A stretch of 64,000 nucleotides of DNA, from the NCBI RefSeq assembly GCF_019050325.1, contig NZ_VOMB01000012.1, positions 62,001 through 126,000 of the forward strand, in the 5' to 3' direction. The position numbers were made by a program, and so were the translations under genes. Below are positions 16,126 to 23,038 of the stretch, piece after piece (the stretch's first letter is position 1; the number at the start of each line of letters is the position of its first letter). The notes beneath the pieces are model-generated. The model saw nothing but the letters and a program-made list of their open reading frames with translations. It had not been told where the DNA came from and ran no database searches. The DNA comes from [Mycobacterium] fortunisiensis. Lineage in GTDB: Bacteria > Actinomycetota > Actinomycetes > Mycobacteriales > Mycobacteriaceae.

Positions 16126-17351
16126 TGTCCCGCCCCCGTCACGATCATCAGCGGTATGGCCGCCAGTGAGGCCGCCACGATGATCACCAGGTACACCGAA
16201 CCGAACACGTTGAGCGCCCCTCCGTTCGTCTTGTCGCCCATATACTCGGGATCGTTGGCCACGATGAGGATGGGCAGATAGGTCAGCGGCAGTGCGATGG
16301 CCGAGAACACCACCGAGTACTCGGTCACCATGACCGGATCGACCCCGGTGAACAGGACCGCCGCGCCGACCACGATGCTCACGAACATCGCCACGTGGAA
16401 GCGGGCCGCTTCGGCGGGACGGCGGAACTTTCCCCAGGTCCAGCCGAAGAACTGGGCCAGGGTGTAGCCGCTGGACAGGGTGGTCTCCAGCGCCGCGCCG
16501 AAGGTTGCGGCCACGATCCCGACGATGGCGAATGCCAGGGCCAGCTTGCCGCCGGCCGCCACCACCGGCATCACCACCTGTGACAGCGAGGTCACCTCGA
16601 TCTGGTGGGGCAGCAGCGCGAGGGTCGCGCCGGCGGCGATCGCGACCGACAAGATGCCACCAAGCGGGAAGCCGACCAGGACGTTGAGCCGTGACACCCC
16701 GAGATCTTTTGTCTTCCAATGTTCTTCCACCGCACCGGAGGAGAAGAAGAACACCTCGTAGGGGGTCATCGCGGCACCGAACAGGGCGATTGCGTAATAC
16801 CAATACGTCGCCGCCGATTCGGATTCCGGGATCACCGGCTGGATTGCCTGCTGGGCCAGATCACCCCAATGTGGTTGCAGGGCAAAGACCGCGACGGCGA
16901 ACACGATCAGACACAGCCCGGCCATTCCGGCAGTGTTCTCCATGATCGAGAACTTGACCCGCCAGATCACCAACCACACCGCGAAGGCCGCCACCGGGAT
17001 CCACATCATCCGTCCGACATCGGTGGCCAGTTGCAGCGCCAGAGCGACGCCACCGATCTCGGCGGTCAGCGTCATCAGGTTGATCAGGAACGAGGCGACC
17101 AGGTTCGCCGCTGCGGTGCGTGGGCCCAGGCGTTCCCGGATGATCTCGAACGTGGCCCGCCCGCTGACCGCCGCCACGCGGCCGGCCATCTGGGCGAACA
17201 GGCAGATGCCCACGACGCCGACCAGCACCACCCAGACCAGGGCCAGACCGAACCGCGATCCCACGACGGCGTTCATCACCAGATCGCCGATGTCGAGAAA
17301 CCCGCCGATAGCGGTCAGGATGCCCAGTGCCACCGCGAAGAATTTCTTCAT
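16122..17351 (-). CDS. Nramp-family divalent metal transporter with atypical metal-site motifs
   Basis: Integral membrane protein of 409 residues with about 11 hydrophobic segments and the Nramp/LeuT-type repeat organisation. Canonical Nramp proteins bind metal with a DPGN motif in TM1 and an MPH motif in TM6; here TM1 reads DIGD (20-23) and TM6 reads MTPYE (195-199). This points to a divergent subgroup whose substrate may differ from manganese or iron. It sits in a tight operon with two PRC-barrel-type genes downstream and a short anchored protein upstream. Start ATG 17351. Confidence 0.85.
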   Translation of the reverse strand: MKKFFAVALGILTAIGGFLDIGDLVMNAVVGSRFGLALVWVVLVGVVGICLFAQMAGRVAAVSGRATFEIIRERLGPRTAAANLVASFLINLMTLTAEIGGVALALQLATDVGRMMWIPVAAFAVWLVIWRVKFSIMENTAGMAGLCLIVFAVAVFALQPHWGDLAQQAIQPVIPESESAATYWYYAIALFGAAMTPYEVFFFSSGAVEEHWKTKDLGVSRLNVLVGFPLGGILSVAIAAGATLALLPHQIEVTSLSQVVMPVVAAGGKLALAFAIVGIVAATFGAALETTLSSGYTLAQFFGWTWGKFRRPAEAARFHVAMFVSIVVGAAVLFTGVDPVMVTEYSVVFSAIALPLTYLPILIVANDPEYMGDKTNGGALNVFGSVYLVIIVAASLAAIPLMIVTGAGQ

Positions 17352-17797
17352 CAGCGGTACCCGGTTTCCAGGGCCTCGGCCGCGGCCAGCAGCTGCCCGC
17401 GCAGCGCATCCAGCTCCGGGCCGGAGGTGATTCCCCGGACGCGGGCCGACGCGGTGTTCAGACGGTCGATCAACGAGGTCATCGCCTCGGTGAGCAGGCG
17501 TTGGCGGTCCAGGTCCATGGGATCGTCGGCCTTCAGATCGGCAATACCCTGGTACGCGTTGACGATTTCGTCGCGGGCATCAGAGATCTGCACGCTGACC
17601 AGTTGCCGGGTGGAACGGTCCTGGCGCCGTAGCTCGAGTGCGTAGGCTCCGCTGCGCGCGGCAGCCACCGTCTCCTCCATCGCCTGGGCGAGCTGGCCGG
17701 GCATGCCGTCTCGGTTGGCCGGGCAGCAGGTCAGCAGCAACCCGAGCGCAACCACGAGAAAACCGGCCAGCACCGCCGTCCGGACCCGCCGTGCCAT
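17351..17797 (-). CDS. Membrane-anchored or secreted hypothetical protein
   Basis: A 148-residue protein starting at ATG 17797. Residues about 7-28 form a hydrophobic signal or anchor (AVLAGFLVVALGLLLTCC); the Cys pair at its end is only weakly like a lipobox. The remainder is a helical, charged exported domain (ALELRRQDRSTRQLVSVQISDARDE). The stop codon overlaps the transporter start, so the two are coupled. It could be an extracytoplasmic partner of the Nramp-like transporter. No known domain was recognised. Confidence 0.75.
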   Translation of the reverse strand: MARRVRTAVLAGFLVVALGLLLTCCPANRDGMPGQLAQAMEETVAAARSGAYALELRRQDRSTRQLVSVQISDARDEIVNAYQGIADLKADDPMDLDRQRLLTEAMTSLIDRLNTASARVRGITSGPELDALRGQLLAAAEALETGYR

Positions 17798-17811
17798 GGC
17801 GACTGGTCTTT

Positions 17812-17991
17812 CTAGCGCTCGCGGTCGAATTCGTCGAGCCCGGAATCGTCTGTGATCACCGCACGCTGTTCCTGCCAATCCTGGTCGGACGCTTCCAGGG
17901 GAGGACTGTCGCTGTCGGCCGCGGACGTCTCGACGTCGGGGACCGGCTCAGCGTGATCGCGTTGCTGCTCAAGAGCATCGGCCACGGGCAC
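17812..17991 (-). CDS. Small acidic hypothetical protein
   Basis: A 59-residue acidic protein beginning at GTG 17991 (VPVADALEQQRDHAEP) and ending in an Asp/Glu-rich tail. Sequences of the type DDVPxADALEQ recur in short mycobacterial proteins of unknown function. The open frame extends upstream to an ATG at 18156 but that would overlap the topoisomerase gene by 95 bp, so the GTG is preferred; AGGA lies 12 bp before it. A weak SigF-like element (GTTT-N15-GGGCTA, 18028-18052) lies just upstream. Confidence 0.5.
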   Translation of the reverse strand: MPVADALEQQRDHAEPVPDVETSAADSDSPPLEASDQDWQEQRAVITDDSGLDEFDRER

Positions 17992-18061
17992 GTCGTCAGG
18001 CAGTCCTCGGAGATCATCACGGGGGTATAGCCCGCGCTGCGGCCGGTCAAACGCACGGCGG

Positions 18062-19075
18062 CTACCGGGCCCGCTTCCGAATGAGCCGGGCCGTGCTGCT
18101 CTCCAGGATCGTCTGACGCCTGTCGGGGTTGCGGACGCCTGCGGCGCGGTGGGCACCGGCGGCGATGGTCAGCCCGTCCCGGTAGGCGTCGACCACGCGG
18201 GGATCGACGTAAGCGCTGCGGGCCACCGCGGCGGTGTTGCCCAGCGCCTCGGCGACCTCACGCATCACGGCCGATTCGACCCGTTTGACGACCTTGTCCT
18301 CGACCGGCGGGTCGGCGTCGGCGAAGGCCTGGGCGGCCAGCACCGTGCCGTGCCAGGTTCTCAGGTCTTTGACGGTGTATTCATCGCCGACCATCTCTTT
18401 GAACCGCACATTCAGATCCTCGGCATGCACGTCGGTCCACCCGTCGTCCCCGCGGTAGCCCAGCAACCGGTCTGCGTCCCTGCGTCGGCGTACCAGGGAG
18501 CGCACTGACCGCGTCACCGCCGGGTCCTCGACCTGCAGGGTGCGGCGCACCCCGCTCTTGGCGGGGTAGTCGAATTCGACTGCATCCGAGTGCATCGTGA
18601 CGTGCTCCCGCAGCAGGGTGGCGATGCCGAAGGAGTTGTTCTCCTCGGCGTACTGATCGCCGCCGGCGCGGAAGTACCCCAGGTCCAGCAGGCGTAGACC
18701 CAACGCCAGCACGCGGTTGCGGGTCAGCCCGCGCCGCCGCAGATCACCCACGATGTCCCGACGCCAATCCGTAAGCAGCCCAGACAGTTCCAGTACCCGG
18801 TCGAACTTGTCCGCGCTGCGCTGCGCCTGCCACCGCGGGTGGTAGAGATATTGGCGCCGGCCCGCGGCATCGGTACCGACGGCCTGGATGTGCCCGTTGT
18901 GCTGGGGGCAGATCCACACCTTCGTCCACGCCGGGGGAATCACCAGATCATAGATGCGCTGCAGGGTTTCGGAATCCGTGACGGTGCCGCCGTCGCCGTC
19001 GCGATAGCTGAATCCGCGGCCCCGCCGTAACCGGTGGATACCTGGGCCGCCGACCGTGCTGCGTCGCAGCCTCAT
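18062..19075 (-). CDS. DNA topoisomerase IB
   Basis: Poxvirus-type (type IB) topoisomerase of 337 residues that relaxes supercoils through a 3'-phosphotyrosyl intermediate. The N-terminal domain contains GIHRLRRGRGFSYRD and IPPAWTKVWICP; the catalytic domain shows the Arg-Lys-Arg-type elements (KDLRTWHGTVLAA) and a C-terminal Tyr in ARSAYVDPRVVD, the expected nucleophile. ATG 19075 is preferred over the in-frame TTG at 19087, which lies directly on its own ribosome-like sequence. Bacterial topoisomerase IB genes are often accessory and stress-linked. It is the first gene of the minus-strand series leading to the Nramp-like gene. Confidence 0.92.
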   Translation of the reverse strand: MRLRRSTVGGPGIHRLRRGRGFSYRDGDGGTVTDSETLQRIYDLVIPPAWTKVWICPQHNGHIQAVGTDAAGRRQYLYHPRWQAQRSADKFDRVLELSGLLTDWRRDIVGDLRRRGLTRNRVLALGLRLLDLGYFRAGGDQYAEENNSFGIATLLREHVTMHSDAVEFDYPAKSGVRRTLQVEDPAVTRSVRSLVRRRRDADRLLGYRGDDGWTDVHAEDLNVRFKEMVGDEYTVKDLRTWHGTVLAAQAFADADPPVEDKVVKRVESAVMREVAEALGNTAAVARSAYVDPRVVDAYRDGLTIAAGAHRAAGVRNPDRRQTILESSTARLIRKRAR

Positions 19076-19091
19076 TGTGATCGGCAACCTG

Positions 19092-19118
19092 GTTTAGCGA
19101 CCGGACAGCGATGGGTAC
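19092..19118 (+). promoter_or_regulatory. Candidate SigF promoter for the RsbW paralogue
   Basis: GTTT at 19092-19095, a 17-bp spacer and GGGTAC at 19113-19118. The -10 ends 9 bp before the ATG at 19128, implying a leaderless or nearly leaderless transcript. Confidence 0.6.
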
Positions 19119-19127
19119 GCGGCAAAC

Positions 19128-19703
19128 ATGTCATTGTCAGGCTATTCCGGTCCCGGAAACGACAATGCCCGCCGGGAGAGTCCCGGTGGCAAAGCTGAAA
19201 ACCGTAGGCCGTCCGGCCCCGCGCTGGCTGCGTTGCACGGCAGGCGGGTACCCCGTTGGAGCCGTCGTCATGCGCGCGGACCGCGCGCCGTCGAGTTCCG
19301 GGTGGCCGCGCGTCCCGAGGCGTTGGCCACCGTGCGGACCGTGACGGGGGCGCTGGCCAGTTTCGAAGGGCTCGACACAGACCGGGCAGCCGATTTGGCC
19401 TTGGCGGTCGATGAGGCCTGCACTGTGCTGATCGCCATGGCCGACGCGGGCACCAGCTTGCTGCTCGTCGAAGACCCGGGCACCCGAGAACTCCACGTCG
19501 AGGTGTCGGCGACCTGCGACAGTGCCGACCCCTCGGTGGACGAGATCCTCAACGCGTTCAGTCGCCGTGTCCTGGAGTCGTTGGCCGATGACGTCAGCAC
19601 CTTCGTCGATGGCGCCGATTGGCGTGGTGGGGCCGACGACGCCGTCATCCCGGTGCTCGGCATCTCGCTGACCATGCGGCGCTGGCCCGCGCCGCGGTGC
19701 TAA
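19128..19703 (+). CDS. RsbW-like anti-sigma factor (paralogue)
   Basis: A 191-residue protein with a 53-residue basic, low-complexity N-terminal extension followed by an RsbW/HATPase-like domain (VEFRVAARPEALATVRTVTG to GISLTMRRW). It is clearly related to the SigF anti-sigma factor at 23039: both share FxxLDxDxxADLxLAVDEACT. The N-box lacks the usual kinase Asn (DEACTVLIAMA). It may bind SigF, another sigma factor or the adjacent STAS protein. It begins 9 bp after a SigF-like -10 and is convergent with the STAS gene (4-bp overlap). Confidence 0.82.
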   Translation: MSLSGYSGPGNDNARRESPGGKAENRRPSGPALAALHGRRVPRWSRRHARGPRAVEFRVAARPEALATVRTVTGALASFEGLDTDRAADLALAVDEACTVLIAMADAGTSLLLVEDPGTRELHVEVSATCDSADPSVDEILNAFSRRVLESLADDVSTFVDGADWRGGADDAVIPVLGISLTMRRWPAPRC

Positions 19704-20125
19704 CGCCCCGGATTCACCAGTTGCAGCTGGCGCGGGTGGTTGCGCAACTTCGACAGGGCAGCGGGCAGGTCGCCGGAGACCGGCAGTGCGTGGGCCGGAT
19801 CGCAGATGTCGACCACCCTGGCCACCGCGGTGCTGGGGATGAGAACCCAGTCGATGTTATCGCCCGCGCAGTGCACGTTGAGGGTGTGCAGGCCGGCGAA
19901 GCAGCAGGCGCCGAAGAACTCCACGCCGCTCATGTCGAGGACGAGTTGCCCGCTGGCCCTGGCGTTTTGGCCGCAGATCGGCAGGTCGGGGGCGTTGGAC
20001 GCGTCCAGCTCGCCGCAGATGCTGATCACCGCGATGGACGGCCACACCCACTGGGTGTCGAAGTGCGCGCGATGCTGTTCCCCGGGACGTGCACTGGCTC
20101 GTCTGGCAACACTGTGGATTGGCAT
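19700..20125 (-). CDS. STAS-domain anti-sigma factor antagonist without phospho-Ser
   Basis: A 141-residue protein with a SpoIIAA/STAS fold (ISICGELDAS, LVLDMSGVEFFG, LNVHCAGDNIDWVLIP). It should bind an RsbW-type anti-sigma factor and release the sigma factor. At the position of the phosphorylated Ser of SpoIIAA the sequence reads FFGACCF (A73, C74, C75), so control by kinase phosphorylation is not possible there. Further cysteines (37, 51 and others) make redox control a candidate. Convergent with the RsbW paralogue. A 20-bp repeat shared with the other STAS gene lies upstream (20199-20218). Confidence 0.85.
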   Translation of the reverse strand: MPIHSVARRASARPGEQHRAHFDTQWVWPSIAVISICGELDASNAPDLPICGQNARASGQLVLDMSGVEFFGACCFAGLHTLNVHCAGDNIDWVLIPSTAVARVVDICDPAHALPVSGDLPAALSKLRNHPRQLQLVNPGR

Positions 20126-20198
20126 TGGTGACTCCTCAGTATCAAACTGCGGTCACGTCACGTTGAGCCTTCACCAGCCCGCACCCATGACGTTCGGG

Positions 20199-20218
20199 GC
20201 GGCTGTGAACTCAACCTG
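20199..20218. repeat. 20-bp motif upstream of STAS gene 1 (copy 1)
   Basis: GCGGCTGTGAACTCAACCTG on the plus strand, identical to 24730-24749. It lies 74 bp upstream of the STAS start at 20125. Both copies are on the same strand relative to a minus-strand STAS gene, so it may be a shared promoter or operator element. Confidence 0.7.
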
Positions 20219-20268
20219 GCCTGGACTTTACTCCGGATGTGAGCTGTTGTGCATCTGCTGCCGGCCGG

Positions 20269-20294
20269 GTTTGACCCCCGCGTCACCCGGGTAT
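20269..20294 (+). promoter_or_regulatory. Candidate SigF promoter for the small membrane protein operon
   Basis: GTTT at 20269-20272, 16-bp spacer and perfect GGGTAT at 20289-20294, full consensus. The ATG at 20304 starts 9 bp after the -10. Confidence 0.75.
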
Positions 20295-20303
20295 CCGACG
20301 CCC

Positions 20304-20531
20304 ATGAGGTTCGGTGGATTAGTGGGAACTCTTGTGCTCATCTGGCTGTTGGTCGGGGTGGTTGCGGCCTGGCAGCGCGACTACTTCCATGGCGGGTCGA
20401 CGAGCTGTGCGACAGCTGGGGCCATAGCGCTTACGGTGCTGGCCGGCCCGCTCAACTATGCAGGCGTCAATCCGAAGGTGGACGAATGCCGTCTGCCGGA
20501 ACCCAGCGCGATGGACTCCATCGCCTCGTAA
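20304..20531 (+). CDS. Small membrane protein, probably SigF-dependent
   Basis: A 75-residue protein with two hydrophobic stretches (about residues 4-23 and 36-52) separated by WQRDYFHGGSTSCATA. The family is not recognised. ATG 20304 lies 9 bp after a full-consensus SigF -10 element, so it is probably translated from a leaderless transcript. The stop is 12 bp before the next small gene, with a ribosome site between, so these genes are likely one operon. Confidence 0.68.
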   Translation: MRFGGLVGTLVLIWLLVGVVAAWQRDYFHGGSTSCATAGAIALTVLAGPLNYAGVNPKVDECRLPEPSAMDSIAS

Positions 20532-20543
20532 AGGAGAAACGCC

Positions 20544-20699
20544 ATGATTGTGCTCGGAGCGATTCTGCTCATTCTCGGGCTCATCCTGAACATCTACCTG
20601 CTCTGGGTGGTGGGGGTGATCCTGCTGGTGATCGGCGGGGTGTTCTGGCTGCTCGGCGCGATCGGGCGGCCCGTCGCGGGGCGAAGAAGCTGGTACTGA
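20544..20699 (+). CDS. DUF6131-like hydrophobic miniprotein
   Basis: A 51-residue, almost entirely hydrophobic protein (MIVLGAILLILGLILNIYLL start, ending RPVAGRRSWY), too short for most ORF listings. AAAGGAG is well spaced before the ATG at 20544. Two transmembrane stretches end in a short basic tail. It matches the look of the DUF6131 family of actinobacterial mini membrane proteins. It is the second gene of the SigF-type operon starting at 20304. Confidence 0.72.
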   Translation: MIVLGAILLILGLILNIYLLWVVGVILLVIGGVFWLLGAIGRPVAGRRSWY

Positions 20700-20746
20700 C
20701 GCCTCGCCCGGTCAAGTCGGCAACAGCGACAACAAGGAGGTGCACG

Positions 20747-21004
20747 ATGCCGAATTCGTCGATCAAGGACGAGAAGCTCTACCAGGACCTGCGTGAGGAG
20801 GGGAACTCCAAGGAGAAGGCGGCGCGGATCTCCAACGCCGCTGCCGCGAAGGGACGTTCCAGCGTCGGACGCTCGGGCGGCAAATCCGGCTCATATGACG
20901 ACTGGACGGTCGACCACCTGCGCAAGCGTGCGAAAGAACTTGGGATCAAGGGCTATTCCGACAAGAACAAGCGCGAACTGATCGGGATGCTGCGCAACCA
21001 CTGA
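20747..21004 (+). CDS. DUF7218-like protein with Rho N-terminal/SAP-like motif
   Basis: An 85-residue basic protein. The N-terminus (SSIKDEKLYQDLREEGNSKEKAARISNAAA) resembles ChaB/plasmid-stabilisation-like small proteins of actinobacteria. The C-terminus (TVDHLRKRAKELGIKGYSDK then LIGMLR) is a Rho-terminator N-terminal or SAP-like helical motif that may bind nucleic acid. AAGGAGGTG precedes the ATG at 20747. Similar genes sit near sigF in M. smegmatis as I recall. It follows the DUF6131-like gene by 47 bp. Confidence 0.78.
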   Translation: MPNSSIKDEKLYQDLREEGNSKEKAARISNAAAAKGRSSVGRSGGKSGSYDDWTVDHLRKRAKELGIKGYSDKNKRELIGMLRNH

Positions 21005-21126
21005 TCAGGGCATGCGGACCGCTGGGGCCAATCCTGGCGGTTTCTCGCCACAGCGTGTCCGAGCGATCTACCGTGGAAGTAGCCCATGCACGGCAGTGGG
21101 GCGAGAAATGGCGGGAAGGAGCAGCC

Positions 21127-21435
21127 ATGCACGGCCCAAAAGATCCAGTTGATCACGCGCGGACGACCCGGCCGCATGCCGGCGAGTCGATGAAGGACAA
21201 CGTCATCATGCCCGCGGTGGTACTCATCCTCGTGGCTTTGGTGCTCTTCGTGGGTTGCCTGGCAGCGTTCGCCAGCGGCCACCCCGACGTCGGATTGACC
21301 GTGGGTACCCTATCCGCGGCCGGTTTCGTCATCGGATTGACGTGGCTGGCCCTCGAGCACATGCGGGTGCGCCGCATCGAAGACCGGTGGTACACAGACC
21401 ATCCGGGCGTGATGAGGCAGCGCCCCAGCAGCTGA
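21127..21435 (+). CDS. usfY: UsfY family membrane protein (copy 2)
   Basis: A 102-residue protein, same length and layout as copy 1 at 12457: N-terminal DPVDHARTTRPHAGESMKDN, two hydrophobic segments (about 28-48 and 53-75) and a basic tail (RVRRIEDRWYTDHPG). Of the two it lies nearer rsbW-sigF and so is the more likely positional equivalent of M. tuberculosis usfY. GAAGGAG precedes the ATG at 21127; the frame extends upstream to 21055 but with no conservation to copy 1. A strong hairpin follows the stop. Confidence 0.82.
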   Translation: MHGPKDPVDHARTTRPHAGESMKDNVIMPAVVLILVALVLFVGCLAAFASGHPDVGLTVGTLSAAGFVIGLTWLALEHMRVRRIEDRWYTDHPGVMRQRPSS

Positions 21436-21445
21436 AACCGTACAT

Positions 21446-21479
21446 CCGACAACCCGGCCGGGTACGGCCGGGTTGTCGG
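21446..21479. terminator. Bidirectional hairpin terminator after usfY copy 2
   Basis: Perfect 14-bp inverted repeat CCGACAACCCGGCC (21446-21459) and its complement (21466-21479) with a 6-base loop, between convergent stop codons. Architecture matches the terminator after usfY copy 1 although the stem sequence differs. Confidence 0.85.
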
Positions 21480-21511
21480 CTTGCTCTCGGGGCGCGCTGC
21501 TGGAACGGCGG

Positions 21512-21856
21512 CTAGAACGTCAGTGCCAGGATGACGAAATCGATTGCCAGCAAAGCCAATCCGATCACCGGGACCAGGATGCCGTAGCGCATCCGTGCGG
21601 TGATGAACGACACCGCGATGGTCACCACCGGCACCACCGGTGCCCCGTAGAACAGAATCCCGAACCAGAACTCGCCCGGGCCCTGGTTCGCGCAGGCATC
21701 GTTCGTGCAGCCGGCCATACTCATCACCGCACCCATCCCGTACAGGAACACCGCGATGGCCGCGGGCACCGTCAACAAGGCCAGCACCCAGGTCATCGTG
21801 GTCCGGGTTCGCCGCTCGCTCTTCGCGTCTGTGGGTAGCGCCTGTGATTCGGTCAT
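21512..21856 (-). CDS. Hypothetical membrane protein
   Basis: A 114-residue protein with three hydrophobic segments (about 23-47, 70-86 and 92-112) and an external loop holding two cysteines (GCTNDACANQGPGEFW) that could form a disulfide. No family recognised. A GGGTAT sequence on the minus strand (complement of 21866-21871) is 9 bp from the ATG but has only a poor -35 match (GTGC), so SigF control is uncertain. It is divergent from the F420 oxidoreductase gene. Confidence 0.72.
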   Translation of the reverse strand: MTESQALPTDAKSERRTRTTMTWVLALLTVPAAIAVFLYGMGAVMSMAGCTNDACANQGPGEFWFGILFYGAPVVPVVTIAVSFITARMRYGILVPVIGLALLAIDFVILALTF

Positions 21857-21872
21857 CGGCTCTGCATACCCA

Positions 21873-21897
21873 GTTTCGAGGACTTCCGCACGGGTAT
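21873..21897 (+). promoter_or_regulatory. Candidate SigF promoter for the F420-dependent oxidoreductase
   Basis: GTTT at 21873-21876, 15-bp spacer, GGGTAT at 21892-21897. The ATG at 21907 lies 9 bp after the -10, the same spacing as at 19128 and 20304. Confidence 0.65.
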
Positions 21898-21906
21898 TCC
21901 AGCGGC

Positions 21907-22893
21907 ATGGCCAGATTCGGATACACCCTGATGACCGAGCAGAGCGGCCCGCGTGAGCTTGTCGGCTACGCGGTGGCGGCCGAGCAGGCCGGCTTCGACT
22001 TCGAGGTGAGCAGCGACCACTTCAGCCCCTGGCTGGCCAGCCAGGGACACGCACCCAACGCCTGGCCGGTCCTGGGCGCGGTGGCGCATGCCACCGACGC
22101 CGTGCAGCTCTATTCGTATGTGACGTGTCCGACGATCAGGTACCACCCGGCGATCGTCGCTCAGCAGGCCGCCACCGTGCAGATCCTGGCCGACGGCCGT
22201 TTCACCCTCGGGCTGGGCAGCGGCGAGAACCTCAACGAACACGTGGTGGGCAAGGGCTGGCCGACCGTCGAGCGGCGGCTCGACATGCTGGCCGAGGCGA
22301 TCAAGGTGATCCGGGAACTCCTCACCGGCGACCTTATCGACTTCCGCGGTGAGTTCTACGAGATCGACTCCGCGCGTATCTGGGACGTGCCCGAGGACCC
22401 GGTGACCATCGGTGTCTCGATGACCGGTGAGAAGGCGCTCGACAAGCTCGCGGTGGCCGCCGATCATCTGATCAACGTGGCACCGGACCGCGCGATCGTC
22501 GAGGGCTGGCAGCAGCGCCGGCAGGCCACCGGGGTGCTGCCCGAGGGACGGGTGATCGGACAGGTGCCGATCTGTTGGGACCCCGAACCCGAGGCCGCCG
22601 TCGAGCGCGCCTACGACCAGTTCCGCTGGTTCGGTGGCGGGTGGGCGGTCAACGCCGACCTGCCCACTCCGGCCGGATTTGCCGCGGCCACACAGTATGT
22701 GCGCCGCGAGGACGTGGCCGGCGCCATTCCGTGCGGTCCGGACCTGGACGCCATCGTCGCGGCAGTGGCGCCCTACCGCGAGGCGGGCTACACCGACATT
22801 GCGCTGGTGCAGATCGGCGATCAGGGCCAGCAACGCTTTCTCGATGAGGCGGCCAGGCCGCTGCTGGCCGCGCTGCGGGCCGAACTGGATTGA
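21907..22893 (+). CDS. F420-dependent LLM-class oxidoreductase (TIGR03557, G6PDH-like)
   Basis: TIM-barrel flavin/deazaflavin oxidoreductase of 328 residues in the F420-dependent glucose-6-phosphate dehydrogenase group. Features include an early SSDHFSPW strand-loop (about residues 35-43), the TIRYHPAIVAQQAAT segment that lines the F420 pocket, and GLGSGENLNEHVVG. It probably uses coenzyme F420, whose final biosynthesis genes fbiA/fbiB are also in this window. The substrate is unknown; sugar phosphates or other hydroxy compounds are possible. The start at ATG 21907 is set by the SigF-like promoter 9 bp upstream. Confidence 0.87.
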   Translation: MARFGYTLMTEQSGPRELVGYAVAAEQAGFDFEVSSDHFSPWLASQGHAPNAWPVLGAVAHATDAVQLYSYVTCPTIRYHPAIVAQQAATVQILADGRFTLGLGSGENLNEHVVGKGWPTVERRLDMLAEAIKVIRELLTGDLIDFRGEFYEIDSARIWDVPEDPVTIGVSMTGEKALDKLAVAADHLINVAPDRAIVEGWQQRRQATGVLPEGRVIGQVPICWDPEPEAAVERAYDQFRWFGGGWAVNADLPTPAGFAAATQYVRREDVAGAIPCGPDLDAIVAAVAPYREAGYTDIALVQIGDQGQQRFLDEAARPLLAALRAELD

Positions 22894-22919
22894 GGTGATC
22901 CGGGGGGCGACATCCGTAG

Positions 22920-22945
22920 GTTTCGGACCGCGGCGCGGTGGGCAT
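22920..22945 (+). promoter_or_regulatory. Candidate autoregulatory SigF promoter of rsbW-sigF
   Basis: GTTT at 22920-22923, 16-bp spacer, GGGCAT at 22940-22945 (one mismatch to GGGTAT), 93 bp ahead of the rsbW start. The rsbW-sigF operon of M. tuberculosis is known to be transcribed from such a promoter by SigF itself. Confidence 0.6.
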
Positions 22946-23038
22946 TCCTGGCGGCAGCGCCTGGCAGCCCAGGCCCGGGAGAGCGGAAAGGAGCCGCAGT
23001 GGCTAAGTTACTGTCGGTCCGAGATGCCAGGAGGTGAG

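Noticed and set aside
17856..18056. A 66-codon minus-strand frame starting MRLTGRSAGYTP
   Set aside because: Overlaps the acidic small protein in another frame, with a Ser/Arg/Pro-rich translation typical of shadows.
21866..21891. SigF promoter for the membrane protein at 21512
   Set aside because: The -10 GGGTAT is present on the minus strand but the -35 position reads GTGC, so it was kept only as a remark.
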